Shown: positions 31,592 to 39,477 of the stretch, piece after piece
How positions within the stretch are numbered: the first letter of the stretch is position 1
Layout: the number at the start of each line of letters is the position of its first letter
Virus record (IMG/VR): IMGVR_UViG_3300008261_000116
Location: 1 to 51,977 of that record
Origin: a virus
Reading direction: 5' to 3' (one strand)
Length of the DNA stretch: 51,977 bases
Program-made: the position numbers and the translations under genes
The notes under the pieces: model-generated
The model's database searches: none
What the model was told of the DNA's origin: nothing
The model's input: only the letters and a program-made list of their open reading frames with translations

Positions 31592-32716
31592 ATGCAAAAC
31601 ACTGGGTTGATGAGTCCAATTGCAAAAAGATTAAAGGAAAAAGGGCCAAATAAGTATTGTTTGGTTAAAACACGAACCATTACAGACGATGACATGGAGT
31701 ATGTTGAAAAATGGAAAACAATAAAACAATGGTATGAAGCAATAGAAAATGATCCAAATGCTGAGTCCATCCATAAAATCCTTCAGAGTATGGTTAACGC
31801 TATCATTTATCAAGAGCGTATTTATTTCGCTATAACACGAGACAGTGTTGTGGAGCTTTTCAAAAATGATAAAAACTGGAAGGGTAAAAAAACCGGCATG
31901 AGAAATGCATCTTACAAAGATCTTTTGGAAGAAATGGTGGACAGCGGTATGTTTGAAGCCCATGCAGAAAATGATCGTTTTTATGCCCAAAAAAAGCCTC
32001 GAATTTTCAAACTTATTGATCAAAATGTCCTCTCACTTATGAAGCCAGTGTCTGAAGACATCCAACTTAAGCAAGTGTTTGATTTTGTTGAGAATAATTC
32101 TGGGGACGAAGTTGGGGACGATCTCGGGGACGAAGTTGGGGACGTAGTATTAGTAGAAGATTTAGTAGAAGGTAAAGAATTAGGTGAAGTGAATAGTAGT
32201 GCGGAACGCACGAACGCTTCACCTGTTACTAAAAACCAGGAAATAGAGTTTCTAGACTTGTTGGCTAGACAGTTTCCAAAGAATCTGCCAAAGTTTCAAG
32301 ACATAGAATTTTTGGTTGAATTAGCAATAGCTAACTGCAGCGATTTTGATGTTACTATTTCTACAAAAGAGTTTGAAAAACATATCAAAAATTGTGTTGG
32401 AGAAAAAACTCCAGCGCTTAAAAAGCATATTGCTAACTTGGTTGAAAAGTTTAAAACAGAATCTGACAAACAAACTAGGTTCAATAAGGCAAAGGATATC
32501 CCCTTGGTTTATCCTGTAAATCCATCCAGCGCAGGCTTTTTAAAAGCCAGTGTCAACATGGAGGAAGAGGCAGAGAATTATACTCTCAAAATGCTAAACA
32601 TCTCCTTTGGCAGAGAGAATATCAAGGTGTTAAAGCGCCAATTAGAGCGAGCCGATAATGAGCAACAAAAATTAGAAATTAAAGCAGAAATAGATTTTTG
32701 GGAAGGTGTTGTATGA
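31592..32716 (+). CDS. Hypothetical 374-aa protein, possible replication factor
   Basis: Start at ATG 31592 with GAGAGAGG upstream. The N-terminal half (residues about 40-140) is helical with an Arg/Lys-rich segment suggestive of a winged helix (VVELFKNDKNWKGKKTGMRN). A short acidic repeat follows (GDEVGDDLGDEVGD, about residue 170), then a C-terminal helical domain. It heads a six-gene operon. A domain, linker, domain build with a possible DNA-binding domain suggests a replication initiator or loader, but no motif proves it. Confidence 0.7.
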   Translation: MQNTGLMSPIAKRLKEKGPNKYCLVKTRTITDDDMEYVEKWKTIKQWYEAIENDPNAESIHKILQSMVNAIIYQERIYFAITRDSVVELFKNDKNWKGKKTGMRNASYKDLLEEMVDSGMFEAHAENDRFYAQKKPRIFKLIDQNVLSLMKPVSEDIQLKQVFDFVENNSGDEVGDDLGDEVGDVVLVEDLVEGKELGEVNSSAERTNASPVTKNQEIEFLDLLARQFPKNLPKFQDIEFLVELAIANCSDFDVTISTKEFEKHIKNCVGEKTPALKKHIANLVEKFKTESDKQTRFNKAKDIPLVYPVNPSSAGFLKASVNMEEEAENYTLKMLNISFGRENIKVLKRQLERADNEQQKLEIKAEIDFWEGVV

Positions 32717-33198
32717 GCAACGAGACAAGTATTGATTATTTCACAGGAACAGCTACGTTCATGGTAAATGTAGAGTCTGGAGTCACTAAAACCACGTATA
32801 AAGGTGTTTTTAAAGTCAAGTGCGTATTGAGTCCATTGGAGTATATTCACGCAGATGGCTTTTACAGGGAGCTTATTGGTAAGAGCAATCCACAATTTGT
32901 TGCCGATTATGTTGCACAGCTATGTTATGCTTTATCACAGCTTAAATACAGGGTTATGGAATGTCCGGATTGGTTTAAAAACAAAGACACAGGCATTCTT
33001 GGCAGTGGGGTAGATGACAATGTTTTACTATTTGTTCTTGACAAGACAGTGGATTGTGAACTACAATACCGAGAAGGCATCAAGGAACGCTACGAAAAGG
33101 CCCGAGAATCGGTCAAGAAAGCGATTGACGACAAAGAACTGACCAGCGGCAAGGAAGAGAGTGGTGAGGCCGAGGAGTCAGGGGAAACTAATGAGTGA
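32713..33198 (+). CDS. Hypothetical 161-aa protein
   Basis: The ATG overlaps the previous stop (ATGA). The N-terminal part is beta-rich (DYFTGTATFMVNVESGVTKT), the middle alpha/beta, and the end a Glu/Ser-rich tail (SGKEESGEAEESGETNE). No family recognised. Confidence 0.7.
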   Translation: MSNETSIDYFTGTATFMVNVESGVTKTTYKGVFKVKCVLSPLEYIHADGFYRELIGKSNPQFVADYVAQLCYALSQLKYRVMECPDWFKNKDTGILGSGVDDNVLLFVLDKTVDCELQYREGIKERYEKARESVKKAIDDKELTSGKEESGEAEESGETNE

Positions 33199-33460
33199 TA
33201 AAGACAAAGTGGCATGGGCTAAAAAAGAAGGCTCCTTTTTAGGATTAAACCTTACCTGGTTTGTGGGGGTTGTGAGAAAAGACAAAACATATGATCTTCC
33301 TTGCAATCATGAAGTGTTTACAATCACCTCATGTCTTCTGCGTCTTTATGAAGGTATTGATTATATTATTTCAGAGAATAGAATAAAATTTACTGCCGAG
33401 TTTTTTGGAGATTCTGAAGAAGAAGTTGTTAAGCTGCACTGCACAGAGGTTTTAAAATGA
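33191..33460 (+). CDS. Hypothetical 89-aa protein
   Basis: The ATG lies in the last codons of the upstream gene. It contains FLGLNLTWFVGVVRKDKTYD and ends with VVKLHCTEVLK. Small alpha/beta protein of unknown role; no family recognised. Confidence 0.65.
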   Translation: MSDKDKVAWAKKEGSFLGLNLTWFVGVVRKDKTYDLPCNHEVFTITSCLLRLYEGIDYIISENRIKFTAEFFGDSEEEVVKLHCTEVLK

Positions 33461-33648
33461 AGATGATATTGTTAACCAGTCAAGATACGGGCAGGGAAAT
33501 CTTGATAAACTTGACAGGCATTATTATAATCGAAGATGTAGGATCTTATCGGATAGTGGTTTACAAGACCACCAACAGCGGAAGTATAAGTAAGATTGAA
33601 GTAAAAGAGTCGATCAAAGATATATATGCAAAAATCGAGAATGTTTAA
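33457..33648 (+). CDS. Hypothetical 63-aa beta-rich protein
   Basis: ATGA overlap with the previous gene. Strand-rich (MILLTSQDTGREILINLTGI, SYRIVVYKTTNSG), resembling a small single-domain fold ending in a helix (IKDIYAKIENV). No family recognised. Confidence 0.65.
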   Translation: MKMILLTSQDTGREILINLTGIIIIEDVGSYRIVVYKTTNSGSISKIEVKESIKDIYAKIENV

Positions 33649-33662
33649 ATTAAAAGAATAGA

Positions 33663-34121
33663 ATGATAAATGAATTAGAAATCCTTGCTTTAAAATCTGT
33701 AGCTCTGAAAGACTCTGAGTATTTTACCAGAAAGGTATGCAGGTATTATAGCGAGAAATTTCATACTCCACTTACTGATGTCTACAACCTGCCATGGGCT
33801 TTTGTGTTCACAAACTATATCGAACACATCATAGAAACTAATAATACGAAAGAAGATATTTATAACATTGCAATTGATGTATTCTATCCTGAGAAAAAAC
33901 GTGTTAAAAACTTTATGGGAGAGTTTGAAAACGAGGAGGAAGAGGTTCAGGCATGGATTAAGAAGATTGAAAAAGAAGCGCAAGAAGAAAGGGATAGAAA
34001 AAGTGTAAAGCAAGAGTTAAAACAGGAACAAGTGTCCCAGTCCACATATCCCGACCCTGAGATAAGCTTAGAAGCAAACCAGTTTGAACATTTAGATAAG
34101 GAGATGGAAGAAGATGAATAA
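33663..34121 (+). CDS. Hypothetical 152-aa protein
   Basis: Helical N-terminal domain (SEYFTRKVCRYYSEKFHTPL...WAFVFTNYIEHIIE) and a charged Glu/Lys C-terminus. The layout resembles small phage assembly or replication cofactors, but nothing specific is recognised. No strong RBS; probably coupled to the gene before. Confidence 0.65.
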   Translation: MINELEILALKSVALKDSEYFTRKVCRYYSEKFHTPLTDVYNLPWAFVFTNYIEHIIETNNTKEDIYNIAIDVFYPEKKRVKNFMGEFENEEEEVQAWIKKIEKEAQEERDRKSVKQELKQEQVSQSTYPDPEISLEANQFEHLDKEMEEDE

Positions 34122-34377
34122 TGATGATTTTACAGCAATAGATGATTTTTTTAAGTATCTTTCAAATTTAAATTCCTCTGTTGGCACTAAAAGAAGAATA
34201 AATAGAAATGGAAGCAAAGGGTTTAAAAACGAAAACATAAATATCAGAAAAGGAAAAATTACTACAGATTTAATATCGTGCAGAGAAACTGGAAAGAGAA
34301 CAGGATCAAATAAGAAAAAAGGTAGATTTGACAATTCAAGTCGTTTTAATCCACTTTATTTCATAGATGATCCATAA
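34114..34377 (+). CDS. Hypothetical 87-aa basic protein
   Basis: The ATG overlaps the upstream stop (ATGAATAA), with GGAG nearby. The second half is Lys/Arg/Asn-rich (KRRINRNGSKGFKNENINIR), suggesting nucleic-acid binding. It is the last gene of the 31592 operon and ends nose-to-nose with the minus-strand operon at 34386. Confidence 0.65.
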   Translation: MNNDDFTAIDDFFKYLSNLNSSVGTKRRINRNGSKGFKNENINIRKGKITTDLISCRETGKRTGSNKKKGRFDNSSRFNPLYFIDDP

Positions 34378-34385
34378 TCCACATA

Positions 34386-34508
34386 TTAAAGAGTGGAAAA
34401 TAACGCAGAAATTATAGCCACATCTATACCTAATCCAAATCCTACAGCAAATGGAGCAAGATCCATTCTACCCTTTTTTTGACACAACACTACAAGAATT
34501 GTTGCCAT
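34386..34508 (-). CDS. 40-aa hydrophobic peptide
   Basis: The ATG at 34508 has AAGGAG seven bases upstream. The peptide (MATILVVLCQKKGRMDLAPF-AVGFGLGIDVAIISALF) has two short hydrophobic stretches and could sit in the membrane. It overlaps the end of the zinc-ribbon gene in another frame. Last gene of the 36868-34386 transcript. Confidence 0.5.
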   Translation of the reverse strand: MATILVVLCQKKGRMDLAPFAVGFGLGIDVAIISALFSTL

Positions 34509-34638
34509 AGTTATCTCCTTTACAAACTGGACAAGTTTCCCATTTATCTTCTTCAATAAATTCTTCACCTAAAATCCACATATAAGTACCTGTTACAATC
34601 ATTTCTAATCCATCACAAACATTGCAATCATTCTTCAT
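34468..34638 (-). CDS. 56-aa zinc-ribbon protein
   Basis: Two CxxC pairs (NDCNVCDG and ETCPVCKG), about 30 residues apart, form a classic zinc ribbon. The RBS is a full AGGAGG. An ATCCACAT iteron copy lies inside the gene. Probably a small nucleic-acid- or protein-binding regulator. Confidence 0.72.
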   Translation of the reverse strand: MKNDCNVCDGLEMIVTGTYMWILGEEFIEEDKWETCPVCKGDNYGNNSCSVVSKKG

Positions 34639-34945
34639 TTTTCTCCTCCTGTTTTGTTAAAGAAACTAATGTTAATGTTTTGCCATTGTCTTCTGCGGTT
34701 TTTTTAAAGTCCCTATAAATAGCAGAACTCAAATAAGTCATTCCCTCCATGTCTTTGTGACACTTGTAAAGAGATCCGGAATGATTTCTAATCATGAAAA
34801 AATCACCCTCTTCTTTCATTTCTTCAATACCAGAGGACAGCCTCCATTCATCAGAACCTAGATATCCACCTACCCATGCTGCCAATACTTTTTGTAATCC
34901 ATCTACTTCAATAATTACCCATCGATCCGGCTGATATAAACTCAT
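34628..34945 (-). CDS. Hypothetical 105-aa protein
   Basis: Contains WVIIEVDGLQKVLAAWVGGY and WRLSSGIEEMKEEGDFFMIR; likely a small alpha/beta fold. AAGGAG before the ATG, which overlaps the previous stop. No family recognised. Confidence 0.7.
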   Translation of the reverse strand: MSLYQPDRWVIIEVDGLQKVLAAWVGGYLGSDEWRLSSGIEEMKEEGDFFMIRNHSGSLYKCHKDMEGMTYLSSAIYRDFKKTAEDNGKTLTLVSLTKQEEKNEE

Positions 34946-35205
34946 AAATTATTCTCCTTCAAGAATTCAAGACTTACCACATTATCCCCTTCCCAGTCAA
35001 GAAGAGAAATAAAAACTCTACTAAATTTTATAGTATCATTATCCACTTCATAATCCCACTCCCATTCGTCAACACCCTCCGTCCTTGGGTGTAGTTTTAA
35101 ACCATTGTAAGACACTACCCCAGCAAACTGGCCCTTTGATTCTGGTAGGGTGTATTTTTGTACTCCCATAGACAGTATAAGAGGGATGGACAATAAAATG
35201 CTCAC
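34942..35205 (-). CDS. Hypothetical 87-aa protein (GTG start)
   Basis: The GTG at 35205 overlaps the upstream TGA, with AAGGAG nine bases before. The peptide begins with a hydrophobic stretch (ILLSIPLILSMGV) and continues with an acidic beta-rich part (DEWEWDYEVDNDTIKFSRVF). Possibly exported, but no clear signal cleavage site. Confidence 0.6.
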   Translation of the reverse strand: MSILLSIPLILSMGVQKYTLPESKGQFAGVVSYNGLKLHPRTEGVDEWEWDYEVDNDTIKFSRVFISLLDWEGDNVVSLEFLKENNL

Positions 35206-35558
35206 TTTAAAATCTCCTTGGCAAAAATCTTTTTATCCTTTAAAACAATTACACTCGCACCACTCACAGCTTCTCCTGTGGCTTTAATCACAAAGCTGCT
35301 GTACTTATAAGGATTATAAGTCAATTCCACAAAGTCACTCAAGTCGTGAGGAGTTTGGAATCCACATAACACCCCCTCAACACCTGCGTGGACATTTTTT
35401 ACCTTCTCCCGCAGCACTCTTTCTCTGCCTCTTTGAGAAACTTTAAGCTTACAATTATTCAAAACCACTGTATTGGAATGATGCTCAACAAGCCTAGTCT
35501 TTTGATTGCGTACTGAAAATACAAATTTATGCAAATTAAAATAACAAAAATGTCTCAT
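35202..35558 (-). CDS. Hypothetical 118-aa protein
   Basis: Basic N-terminal part (RNQKTRLVEHHSNTVVLNNC, QRGRERVLREKVKNVHAG) and mixed C-terminus. Overlaps both neighbours by a few bases, so it is co-translated. No family recognised. Confidence 0.65.
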   Translation of the reverse strand: MRHFCYFNLHKFVFSVRNQKTRLVEHHSNTVVLNNCKLKVSQRGRERVLREKVKNVHAGVEGVLCGFQTPHDLSDFVELTYNPYKYSSFVIKATGEAVSGASVIVLKDKKIFAKEILK

Positions 35559-35971
35559 ACTTCCGTCCTTGTTACGTTAAATTTATGTCTGGTATCAAAT
35601 GTTGGATCAACACTTTTCACTAATCTACTTTTTACAATAGACTCTCCGCAGCCTAGTTTTTCTGCCAAGTCTTTAATGTTAAGAGCAGTTGCCAATGTCT
35701 TGTTATTAAAATCTTTGGCGGTGTATCTAAACCTTACCTTATCTTCTATAAAGTAATTTGGATTGACAAAATTCTGCTCTCCAAAATCAATGATGAAAAC
35801 TTTGTCATTGAAAGAAACATCTCTCATATAAACATTTCCATTGTTTACCTGTGTAATTCCAAGTATTTCTACTCTTCCTACCCCTTCGAGTGGGGTATTG
35901 GGGAATATCCTGTTAAAAGACTCTACACTGCCATCGCTGTTATCAAATTCTCTAATTTTTACTCCAAACAT
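35555..35971 (-). CDS. Hypothetical 138-aa protein with possible HTH
   Basis: Strong AGGAGG before the ATG. The C-terminal part (ALNIKDLAEKLGCGESIVKS-RLVKSV) fits a helix-turn-helix. The N-terminal part is beta-rich (RVEILGITQVNNGNVYMRDV). A DNA-binding role is possible. Confidence 0.65.
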   Translation of the reverse strand: MFGVKIREFDNSDGSVESFNRIFPNTPLEGVGRVEILGITQVNNGNVYMRDVSFNDKVFIIDFGEQNFVNPNYFIEDKVRFRYTAKDFNNKTLATALNIKDLAEKLGCGESIVKSRLVKSVDPTFDTRHKFNVTRTEV

Positions 35972-35997
35972 AAATCCTCCTATCTTGTAATCTTATA

Positions 35998-36240
35998 TCA
36001 TTTATCGTCATTTGTCAATAGCCTCAATTTAGGCTTGTGCATTTCCATTCTTTGTTTCTTTAATTTGTCCAGAATTAACTCCACATCGTTGTTCAAGTTC
36101 GCCACAACATCCACCGGCAAGTCCACATGCTCCTGTTCAAGCTTTTGAATGGAAAGGAGATGATGTTCAAGCAAAACCAAATCCTCCAATTTAAGCTTGT
36201 CTTTTGTTAAAATAACACCAAGCTCATCAGTGGATAGCAT
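35998..36240 (-). CDS. Hypothetical 80-aa helical protein
   Basis: Leu/Glu/Lys-rich coiled-coil-like protein (LVLLEHHLLSIQKLEQEHVD...DVELILDKLKKQRMEM). Its start lies inside the end of the 33-aa membrane peptide. No family recognised. Confidence 0.65.
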   Translation of the reverse strand: MLSTDELGVILTKDKLKLEDLVLLEHHLLSIQKLEQEHVDLPVDVVANLNNDVELILDKLKKQRMEMHKPKLRLLTNDDK

Positions 36241-36328
36241 TTCTCATTCCTGCGACAAGTATTACACAAACAATAAGAATAATGATATTTTTTGTAACTA
36301 TAAAATCGTAATCAGACCTCTTACTCAT
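36227..36328 (-). CDS. 33-aa single-helix membrane peptide
   Basis: RBS GGAGG directly before the ATG. One hydrophobic helix (NIIILIVCVILVAGM) between charged ends. Overlaps both neighbours, a tight operon arrangement that supports translation. Confidence 0.55.
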   Translation of the reverse strand: MSKRSDYDFIVTKNIIILIVCVILVAGMRNAIH

Positions 36329-36482
36329 CCTCCACCTCCATCTCATACAAAGTGCCCGTTAATCTATCTTCAACAAGTTCTATTCTAGTATTTTTGGGTT
36401 TTTTAGACTTTTCAGCATTTTCCATTTCAACAGCTTCTTTAAGACTTTGTATCAATTCATCTGCAATACTTTTCTTTTTCAT
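36321..36482 (-). CDS. 53-aa acidic/basic helical protein
   Basis: The ATG overlaps the TGA of the MazG-like gene (ATGA). Begins MKKKSIADELIQSLKEAVEM; its end encodes the RBS of the next peptide. No family recognised. Confidence 0.6.
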   Translation of the reverse strand: MKKKSIADELIQSLKEAVEMENAEKSKKPKNTRIELVEDRLTGTLYEMEVEDE

Positions 36483-36868
36483 TTTGGCTCCTTTTCTTCC
36501 AAGATAGCCCTTTCAGCAGCTAAATCTCTATTCTGAGCATCGTATTCCGAGAACTTGTCTCCATATCTTGCTCTAAGTTTTTTGATATTGATATCTGCCA
36601 CCTCCTCAAACGAGTAGTCAATCTCCCGCAAAATCAATGCCAAATACCACATACAATCCCCCACCTCTTCCATAAGATTCACCTTATCGAGTGGCTTTCC
36701 ATAATACACATGTTTTTTCACAGCGTCAAGTAGCTCACCTGATTCTGTTGCAACACCAATAACACCATGCAACAGCCGAGTCATATCTGGTGTCACCCTG
36801 TCGTGAGCAGGGGAGATATCCTTCAGGTCGGTGCATTGTGATTCTTTAATATACTGTTCCATTTTCAT
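36479..36868 (-). CDS. MazG-like nucleotide pyrophosphohydrolase
   Basis: Start at ATG 36868 with AAGGAG. The 129-aa protein has the all-alpha NTP pyrophosphatase signature: GVATESGELLDAVKKHVYYG (ExxE) and NLMEEVGDCMWYLALILREI (ExxD), which bind magnesium. The end is KLRARYGDKFSEYDAQNRDL, typical of phage MazG-like proteins. It cleaves nucleoside triphosphates or ppGpp-type alarmones; the exact substrate is unknown. First gene of the minus operon, expressed from the promoter at 36891. Confidence 0.88.
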   Translation of the reverse strand: MKMEQYIKESQCTDLKDISPAHDRVTPDMTRLLHGVIGVATESGELLDAVKKHVYYGKPLDKVNLMEEVGDCMWYLALILREIDYSFEEVADINIKKLRARYGDKFSEYDAQNRDLAAERAILEEKEPK

Positions 36869-36890
36869 AACTTTCTCCTTTACAAAAACA

Positions 36891-36919
36891 ATCTTAGCAG
36901 ATAATATCGGATTTGTCAA
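36891..36919 (-). promoter_or_regulatory. Sigma70-type promoter (minus) for the MazG operon
   Basis: TTGACA, 17-bp spacer, TAAGAT on the minus strand. One copy of a 13-bp repeat lies in the spacer. Confidence 0.8.
36900..36912. promoter_or_regulatory. Direct repeat GATAATATCGGAT, copy 1 (candidate operator)
   Basis: Second copy at 36929-36941, 29 bp away centre to centre (about three helical turns), in the divergent promoter region between 36868 and 36966. Confidence 0.55.
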
Positions 36920-36928
36920 TGTTCATAT

Positions 36929-36941
36929 GATAATATCGGAT
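36929..36941. promoter_or_regulatory. Direct repeat GATAATATCGGAT, copy 2 (candidate operator / extended -10)
   Basis: Contains TGATAATAT, which could act as an extended -10 for the plus-strand gene at 36966. A regulator binding both copies would control both directions. Confidence 0.5.
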
Positions 36942-36965
36942 GATAACCACAAAAGGAGCAAAAAA

Positions 36966-37247
36966 GTGGACACAAGACAAGAATTGGAAGAAAGACTTGA
37001 AATCGTACTATCAGAGATTATGAGCGAGGTGCAGTCTCATAAGGGATCGTTTTTTGATGGAGAACTTGAGGAGTCCATCTCCCTTCTCAAAGAGGCACGA
37101 GAAATCCTGAAGCAGCTAAACAGTGATAATTACATCAATGATGACGAAGAAATGGACGAAAAGGCTTCTAATAAAAGACTTAGATCAGGCGGAGATGATG
37201 ACGAGGATGGATTTGGATGGGGTGACGATTACGAGGATGGGTATTGA
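36966..37247 (+). CDS. Hypothetical 93-aa acidic protein (GTG start)
   Basis: GTG at 36966 is preceded by AAAGGAG. Helical N-terminus (RQELEERLEIVLSEIMSEVQ) and an acidic, Gly-rich tail (SGGDDDEDGFGWGDDYEDGY). The tail resembles those of single-stranded-DNA-binding proteins, but the rest does not. No family recognised. Confidence 0.65.
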   Translation: MDTRQELEERLEIVLSEIMSEVQSHKGSFFDGELEESISLLKEAREILKQLNSDNYINDDEEMDEKASNKRLRSGGDDDEDGFGWGDDYEDGY

Positions 37248-37272
37248 CATCCACGCATTTTAGGTGTACTAT
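37244..37272 (+). promoter_or_regulatory. Sigma70-type promoter
   Basis: TTGACA-17-TACTAT; overlaps the stop of the upstream gene and drives 37292. Confidence 0.85.
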
Positions 37273-37291
37273 AGTTGAAACAGGAGGGTGT

Positions 37292-37588
37292 ATGGGATTT
37301 TTTGATGACCAGATTGTGTTGGACAGCAATGGAGTGGAGCTTATGTTCAACCCCTACACCCAAATGATCAACATTGGCATGGGAGGAGAATGGTGGGGAG
37401 GACGAGTCAAGATCGGCACAAACATTCTTAAACACAAAAAAGAAGATGTAGATGAATACTATAAACCTGTTATTGTTGCATTAACAGAGATTGATTCATT
37501 TACTTTAAACATTCGTGTCACAGGAGGTTTTGGCATGGAGGCTGAGTTTAAAATAGGAGAAGATCTACCCAAAAACAAACACCACTAG
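37292..37588 (+). CDS. Hypothetical 98-aa protein
   Basis: AGGAGGG precedes the ATG. Beta-rich and Gly/Trp-containing (TQMINIGMGGEWWGGRVKIG; FTLNIRVTGGFGMEAEFKIG). No family recognised. First gene of a short transcript that also includes 37600 and probably the tRNA. Confidence 0.72.
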   Translation: MGFFDDQIVLDSNGVELMFNPYTQMINIGMGGEWWGGRVKIGTNILKHKKEDVDEYYKPVIVALTEIDSFTLNIRVTGGFGMEAEFKIGEDLPKNKHH

Positions 37589-37599
37589 GAGAAATAATT

Positions 37600-37812
37600 G
37601 TGAAACTAAAAGATAAACTAGAAGAAAATAATAAAATCGAAGTCCCTTGGAATGTCTGGACAAAGTTTGGAGAACAGTGTAAACATATTGAAATGACTGG
37701 TAAGCATGCATTTTTGTCAACAAATGCTGATTCAGGTAGTTTACAAGAACTTCGAGATGCTGTAGAATGGTATGCAGAACAACTTGGCGGTAAAGTTAAA
37801 TGGGAAAAGTAA
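37600..37812 (+). CDS. Hypothetical 70-aa protein (GTG start)
   Basis: GTG with AGGAG upstream. Contains VPWNVWTKFGEQCKHIEMTG and ELRDAVEWYAEQLGGKVKWE; probably a small helical protein. Ends six bases before the tRNA. No family recognised. Confidence 0.65.
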   Translation: MKLKDKLEENNKIEVPWNVWTKFGEQCKHIEMTGKHAFLSTNADSGSLQELRDAVEWYAEQLGGKVKWEK

Positions 37813-37818
37813 TTTAAT

Positions 37819-37894
37819 GGGGTCGTAGTTCAATGGTCAGAGCATCCGGCTCATAACCGGCAGGTTGTAGGTTCGAGTCCTACCGGCCCCACCA
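37819..37894 (+). tRNA. tRNA with anticodon CAU (Met or Ile2)
   Basis: 76 nt with a complete cloverleaf. The acceptor stem is GGGGTCG/CGGCCCC with discriminator A and an encoded CCA. D-stem GTTC/GAGC, anticodon loop CTCATAA and T-arm GTAGG-TTCGAGT-CCTAC follow. The outermost anticodon-stem pair is mismatched (T-C), leaving four pairs. The 1-72 pair is G-C, so it is not an initiator tRNA. It could be elongator Met or, if lysidine-modified, Ile2 reading AUA, which would suit an AT-rich phage. Confidence 0.95.
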
Positions 37895-37901
37895 TTATAT
37901 T

Positions 37902-38063
37902 ATGAAAGCATGGATTTTAATTATTTCAATGATAAACGGACAAACCCAAATGGGTACAAAATTTAATTCTTACGAAGCATGTCGCAAAGAAGGAATTAAG
38001 ATTTGTTCCAAGGCTGTCCGTGCTATCCCTACCTGTAGAAAGGAAAGACCTTTCATCCCTTGA
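37902..38063 (+). CDS. 53-aa protein with hydrophobic N-terminus
   Basis: Starts 8 bp after the tRNA without a clear RBS. Hydrophobic start (MKAWILIISMIN), then a Cys-containing part (YEACRKEGIKICSK...PTCRK). The build resembles small exported phage peptides. The TGA stop is formed by the -35 box (ccTTGACA) of the next promoter. Confidence 0.45.
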   Translation: MKAWILIISMINGQTQMGTKFNSYEACRKEGIKICSKAVRAIPTCRKERPFIP

Positions 38064-38088
38064 CACCCTGATTTTTATGGTGTAGAAT
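38060..38088 (+). promoter_or_regulatory. Sigma70-type promoter
   Basis: TTGACA-17-TAGAAT; drives the HTH regulator at 38112. Confidence 0.85.
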
Positions 38089-38111
38089 AACACCAAGGAA
38101 AAGGGGTAAAC

Positions 38112-38642
38112 ATGAAAACAGTAAGTCTGATAGATGTATTTGAGAGCAAACCACTTCAAGACGTAAAGACTTTTAATTCAATTTTTAAGCAAACCAAAAT
38201 AAAGAACTACCCATCTGACGCAAGCGTTGAAATAAAAGAGCTTCACGCAGGGGATAAGCGAAGAATTGTAATAGGGGATAATGGAGAGGAGATTTTTTTA
38301 AAAATTGTCCAATCCAGTCCCAAGCCTAGACGCAAGAAAAAGGAAAAAGAGTTCATCCTTAAAAAGGTTTCTGCTGTAAACTCTTCTCTTCCAGAAATCT
38401 TCATGAAACTCAAACCAAGTGAGTTCATGGTGTTCCAAGCCATTAAACTTATTGGTTGTTCTGACAGCATAGAAGAATTGTCTAAGCAAATGTGCCTCAA
38501 TCGCAAGACCATTTCACAGGTTGTTCAAAAACTTATAAAAATGGGCATGATCGAGACAGAAAAGGCATCGGTAGATGGTAAGCCATCGTTAAGGTTGCAC
38601 TTGACACAGCAACCGATCAATGATAACATGGTTCTACAGTAA
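38112..38642 (+). CDS. Winged-helix transcription regulator (MarR-like C-terminus)
   Basis: 176 aa. The C-terminal half (PSEFMVFQAIKLIGCSDSIE-ELSKQMCLNRKTISQVVQKLIKMGMIETEKAS) is a clear win-HTH with recognition helix NRKTISQVVQKL and wing. The N-terminal half has a basic linker (PKPRRKKKEKEF). Family members bind operators as dimers. It has its own strong promoter and is the best candidate in the window for controlling the many near-identical early promoters. Confidence 0.8.
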   Translation: MKTVSLIDVFESKPLQDVKTFNSIFKQTKIKNYPSDASVEIKELHAGDKRRIVIGDNGEEIFLKIVQSSPKPRRKKKEKEFILKKVSAVNSSLPEIFMKLKPSEFMVFQAIKLIGCSDSIEELSKQMCLNRKTISQVVQKLIKMGMIETEKASVDGKPSLRLHLTQQPINDNMVLQ

Positions 38643-38658
38643 CAACAAGGAGAAGAAC

Positions 38659-39090
38659 ATGAACTTCGCAGATTTTATCGACAACAACAGACAGGCAATT
38701 GTCAATGACCTTAACACAATTAAGCATAATTTGACAAACATTTTTAATCTATCCGTAGGAAGTCGTTCAACCGAAAGATTCTCTTTAACAATCAACGGAA
38801 TGTCTGGTGTATATGGCAGAATTGACCAACACGGCAAAATTCAAATTGAAGTGACGGGAATGGATAGATTAAGAATAGGATTCGATGACCAAAAGACGCT
38901 GAAAAATGTTGATGAAAAACTTATTCCTAAGCTAAGTTCTACGGTAGAGGGTTTTTCTGTAAGGTCATACAGTAATCCGACAGTGACAATTTCATTTGAC
39001 CGGTTGACACAGGATGTGGTGCGTGATATCATGCTCTTAGTTCAAAGCACAAGTGCTGAACTCAAACCATCACACATTGGGAGATTCTAA
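38659..39090 (+). CDS. Hypothetical 143-aa protein
   Basis: AAGGAG before the ATG. Mixed alpha/beta (TERFSLTINGMSGVYGRIDQ; VTISFDRLTQDVVRDIMLLV). Followed by three more genes with TAATG or short gaps. No family recognised. Confidence 0.72.
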   Translation: MNFADFIDNNRQAIVNDLNTIKHNLTNIFNLSVGSRSTERFSLTINGMSGVYGRIDQHGKIQIEVTGMDRLRIGFDDQKTLKNVDEKLIPKLSSTVEGFSVRSYSNPTVTISFDRLTQDVVRDIMLLVQSTSAELKPSHIGRF

Positions 39091-39269
39091 TGACAACACT
39101 AAACCTACCAGATTCGGATATGAAAGCACTTATTAAGATTTTAGACAATGCTCTAGCAAACCCTGATCTCTTCACAGATGTTGACGATGATGGGTATGAA
39201 AAGTTTAATCGGGACTTTTTTGCTACGATCAATAACTTGAAGAAAGTATTTGAAAACAGTAATGGTTAA
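39090..39269 (+). CDS. 59-aa acidic protein
   Basis: TAATG overlap with the upstream gene and GGGAG upstream. Contains an EF-hand-like acidic stretch (FTDVDDDGYEKF), which could bind a metal. No family recognised. Confidence 0.65.
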   Translation: MTTLNLPDSDMKALIKILDNALANPDLFTDVDDDGYEKFNRDFFATINNLKKVFENSNG

Positions 39270-39317
39270 TAGTTTTTTTTAATTATTAAGAAGCAAACTA
39301 ACACAGGAGATTCTAAC

Positions 39318-39473
39318 ATGAAAAAAGTAACAGTGGATCGCTTGGATTTAGAAAAAGTATTAGATAACCTACAGTATTTTGTGTCCTACGGCTTTATCTT
39401 AGACGAGGAGCAAACAAAACTGGATCAAGAAGTTATCGACAAAATCAAGAATGAGTTGGGAAAACAGGAGTAA
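39318..39473 (+). CDS. 51-aa helical protein
   Basis: AGGAG precedes the ATG. Largely helical (DRLDLEKVLDNLQYFVSYGF, DQEVIDKIKNELGKQE). The final GGAG encodes the RBS of the next gene. Confidence 0.65.
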   Translation: MKKVTVDRLDLEKVLDNLQYFVSYGFILDEEQTKLDQEVIDKIKNELGKQE

Positions 39474-39477
39474 GACA

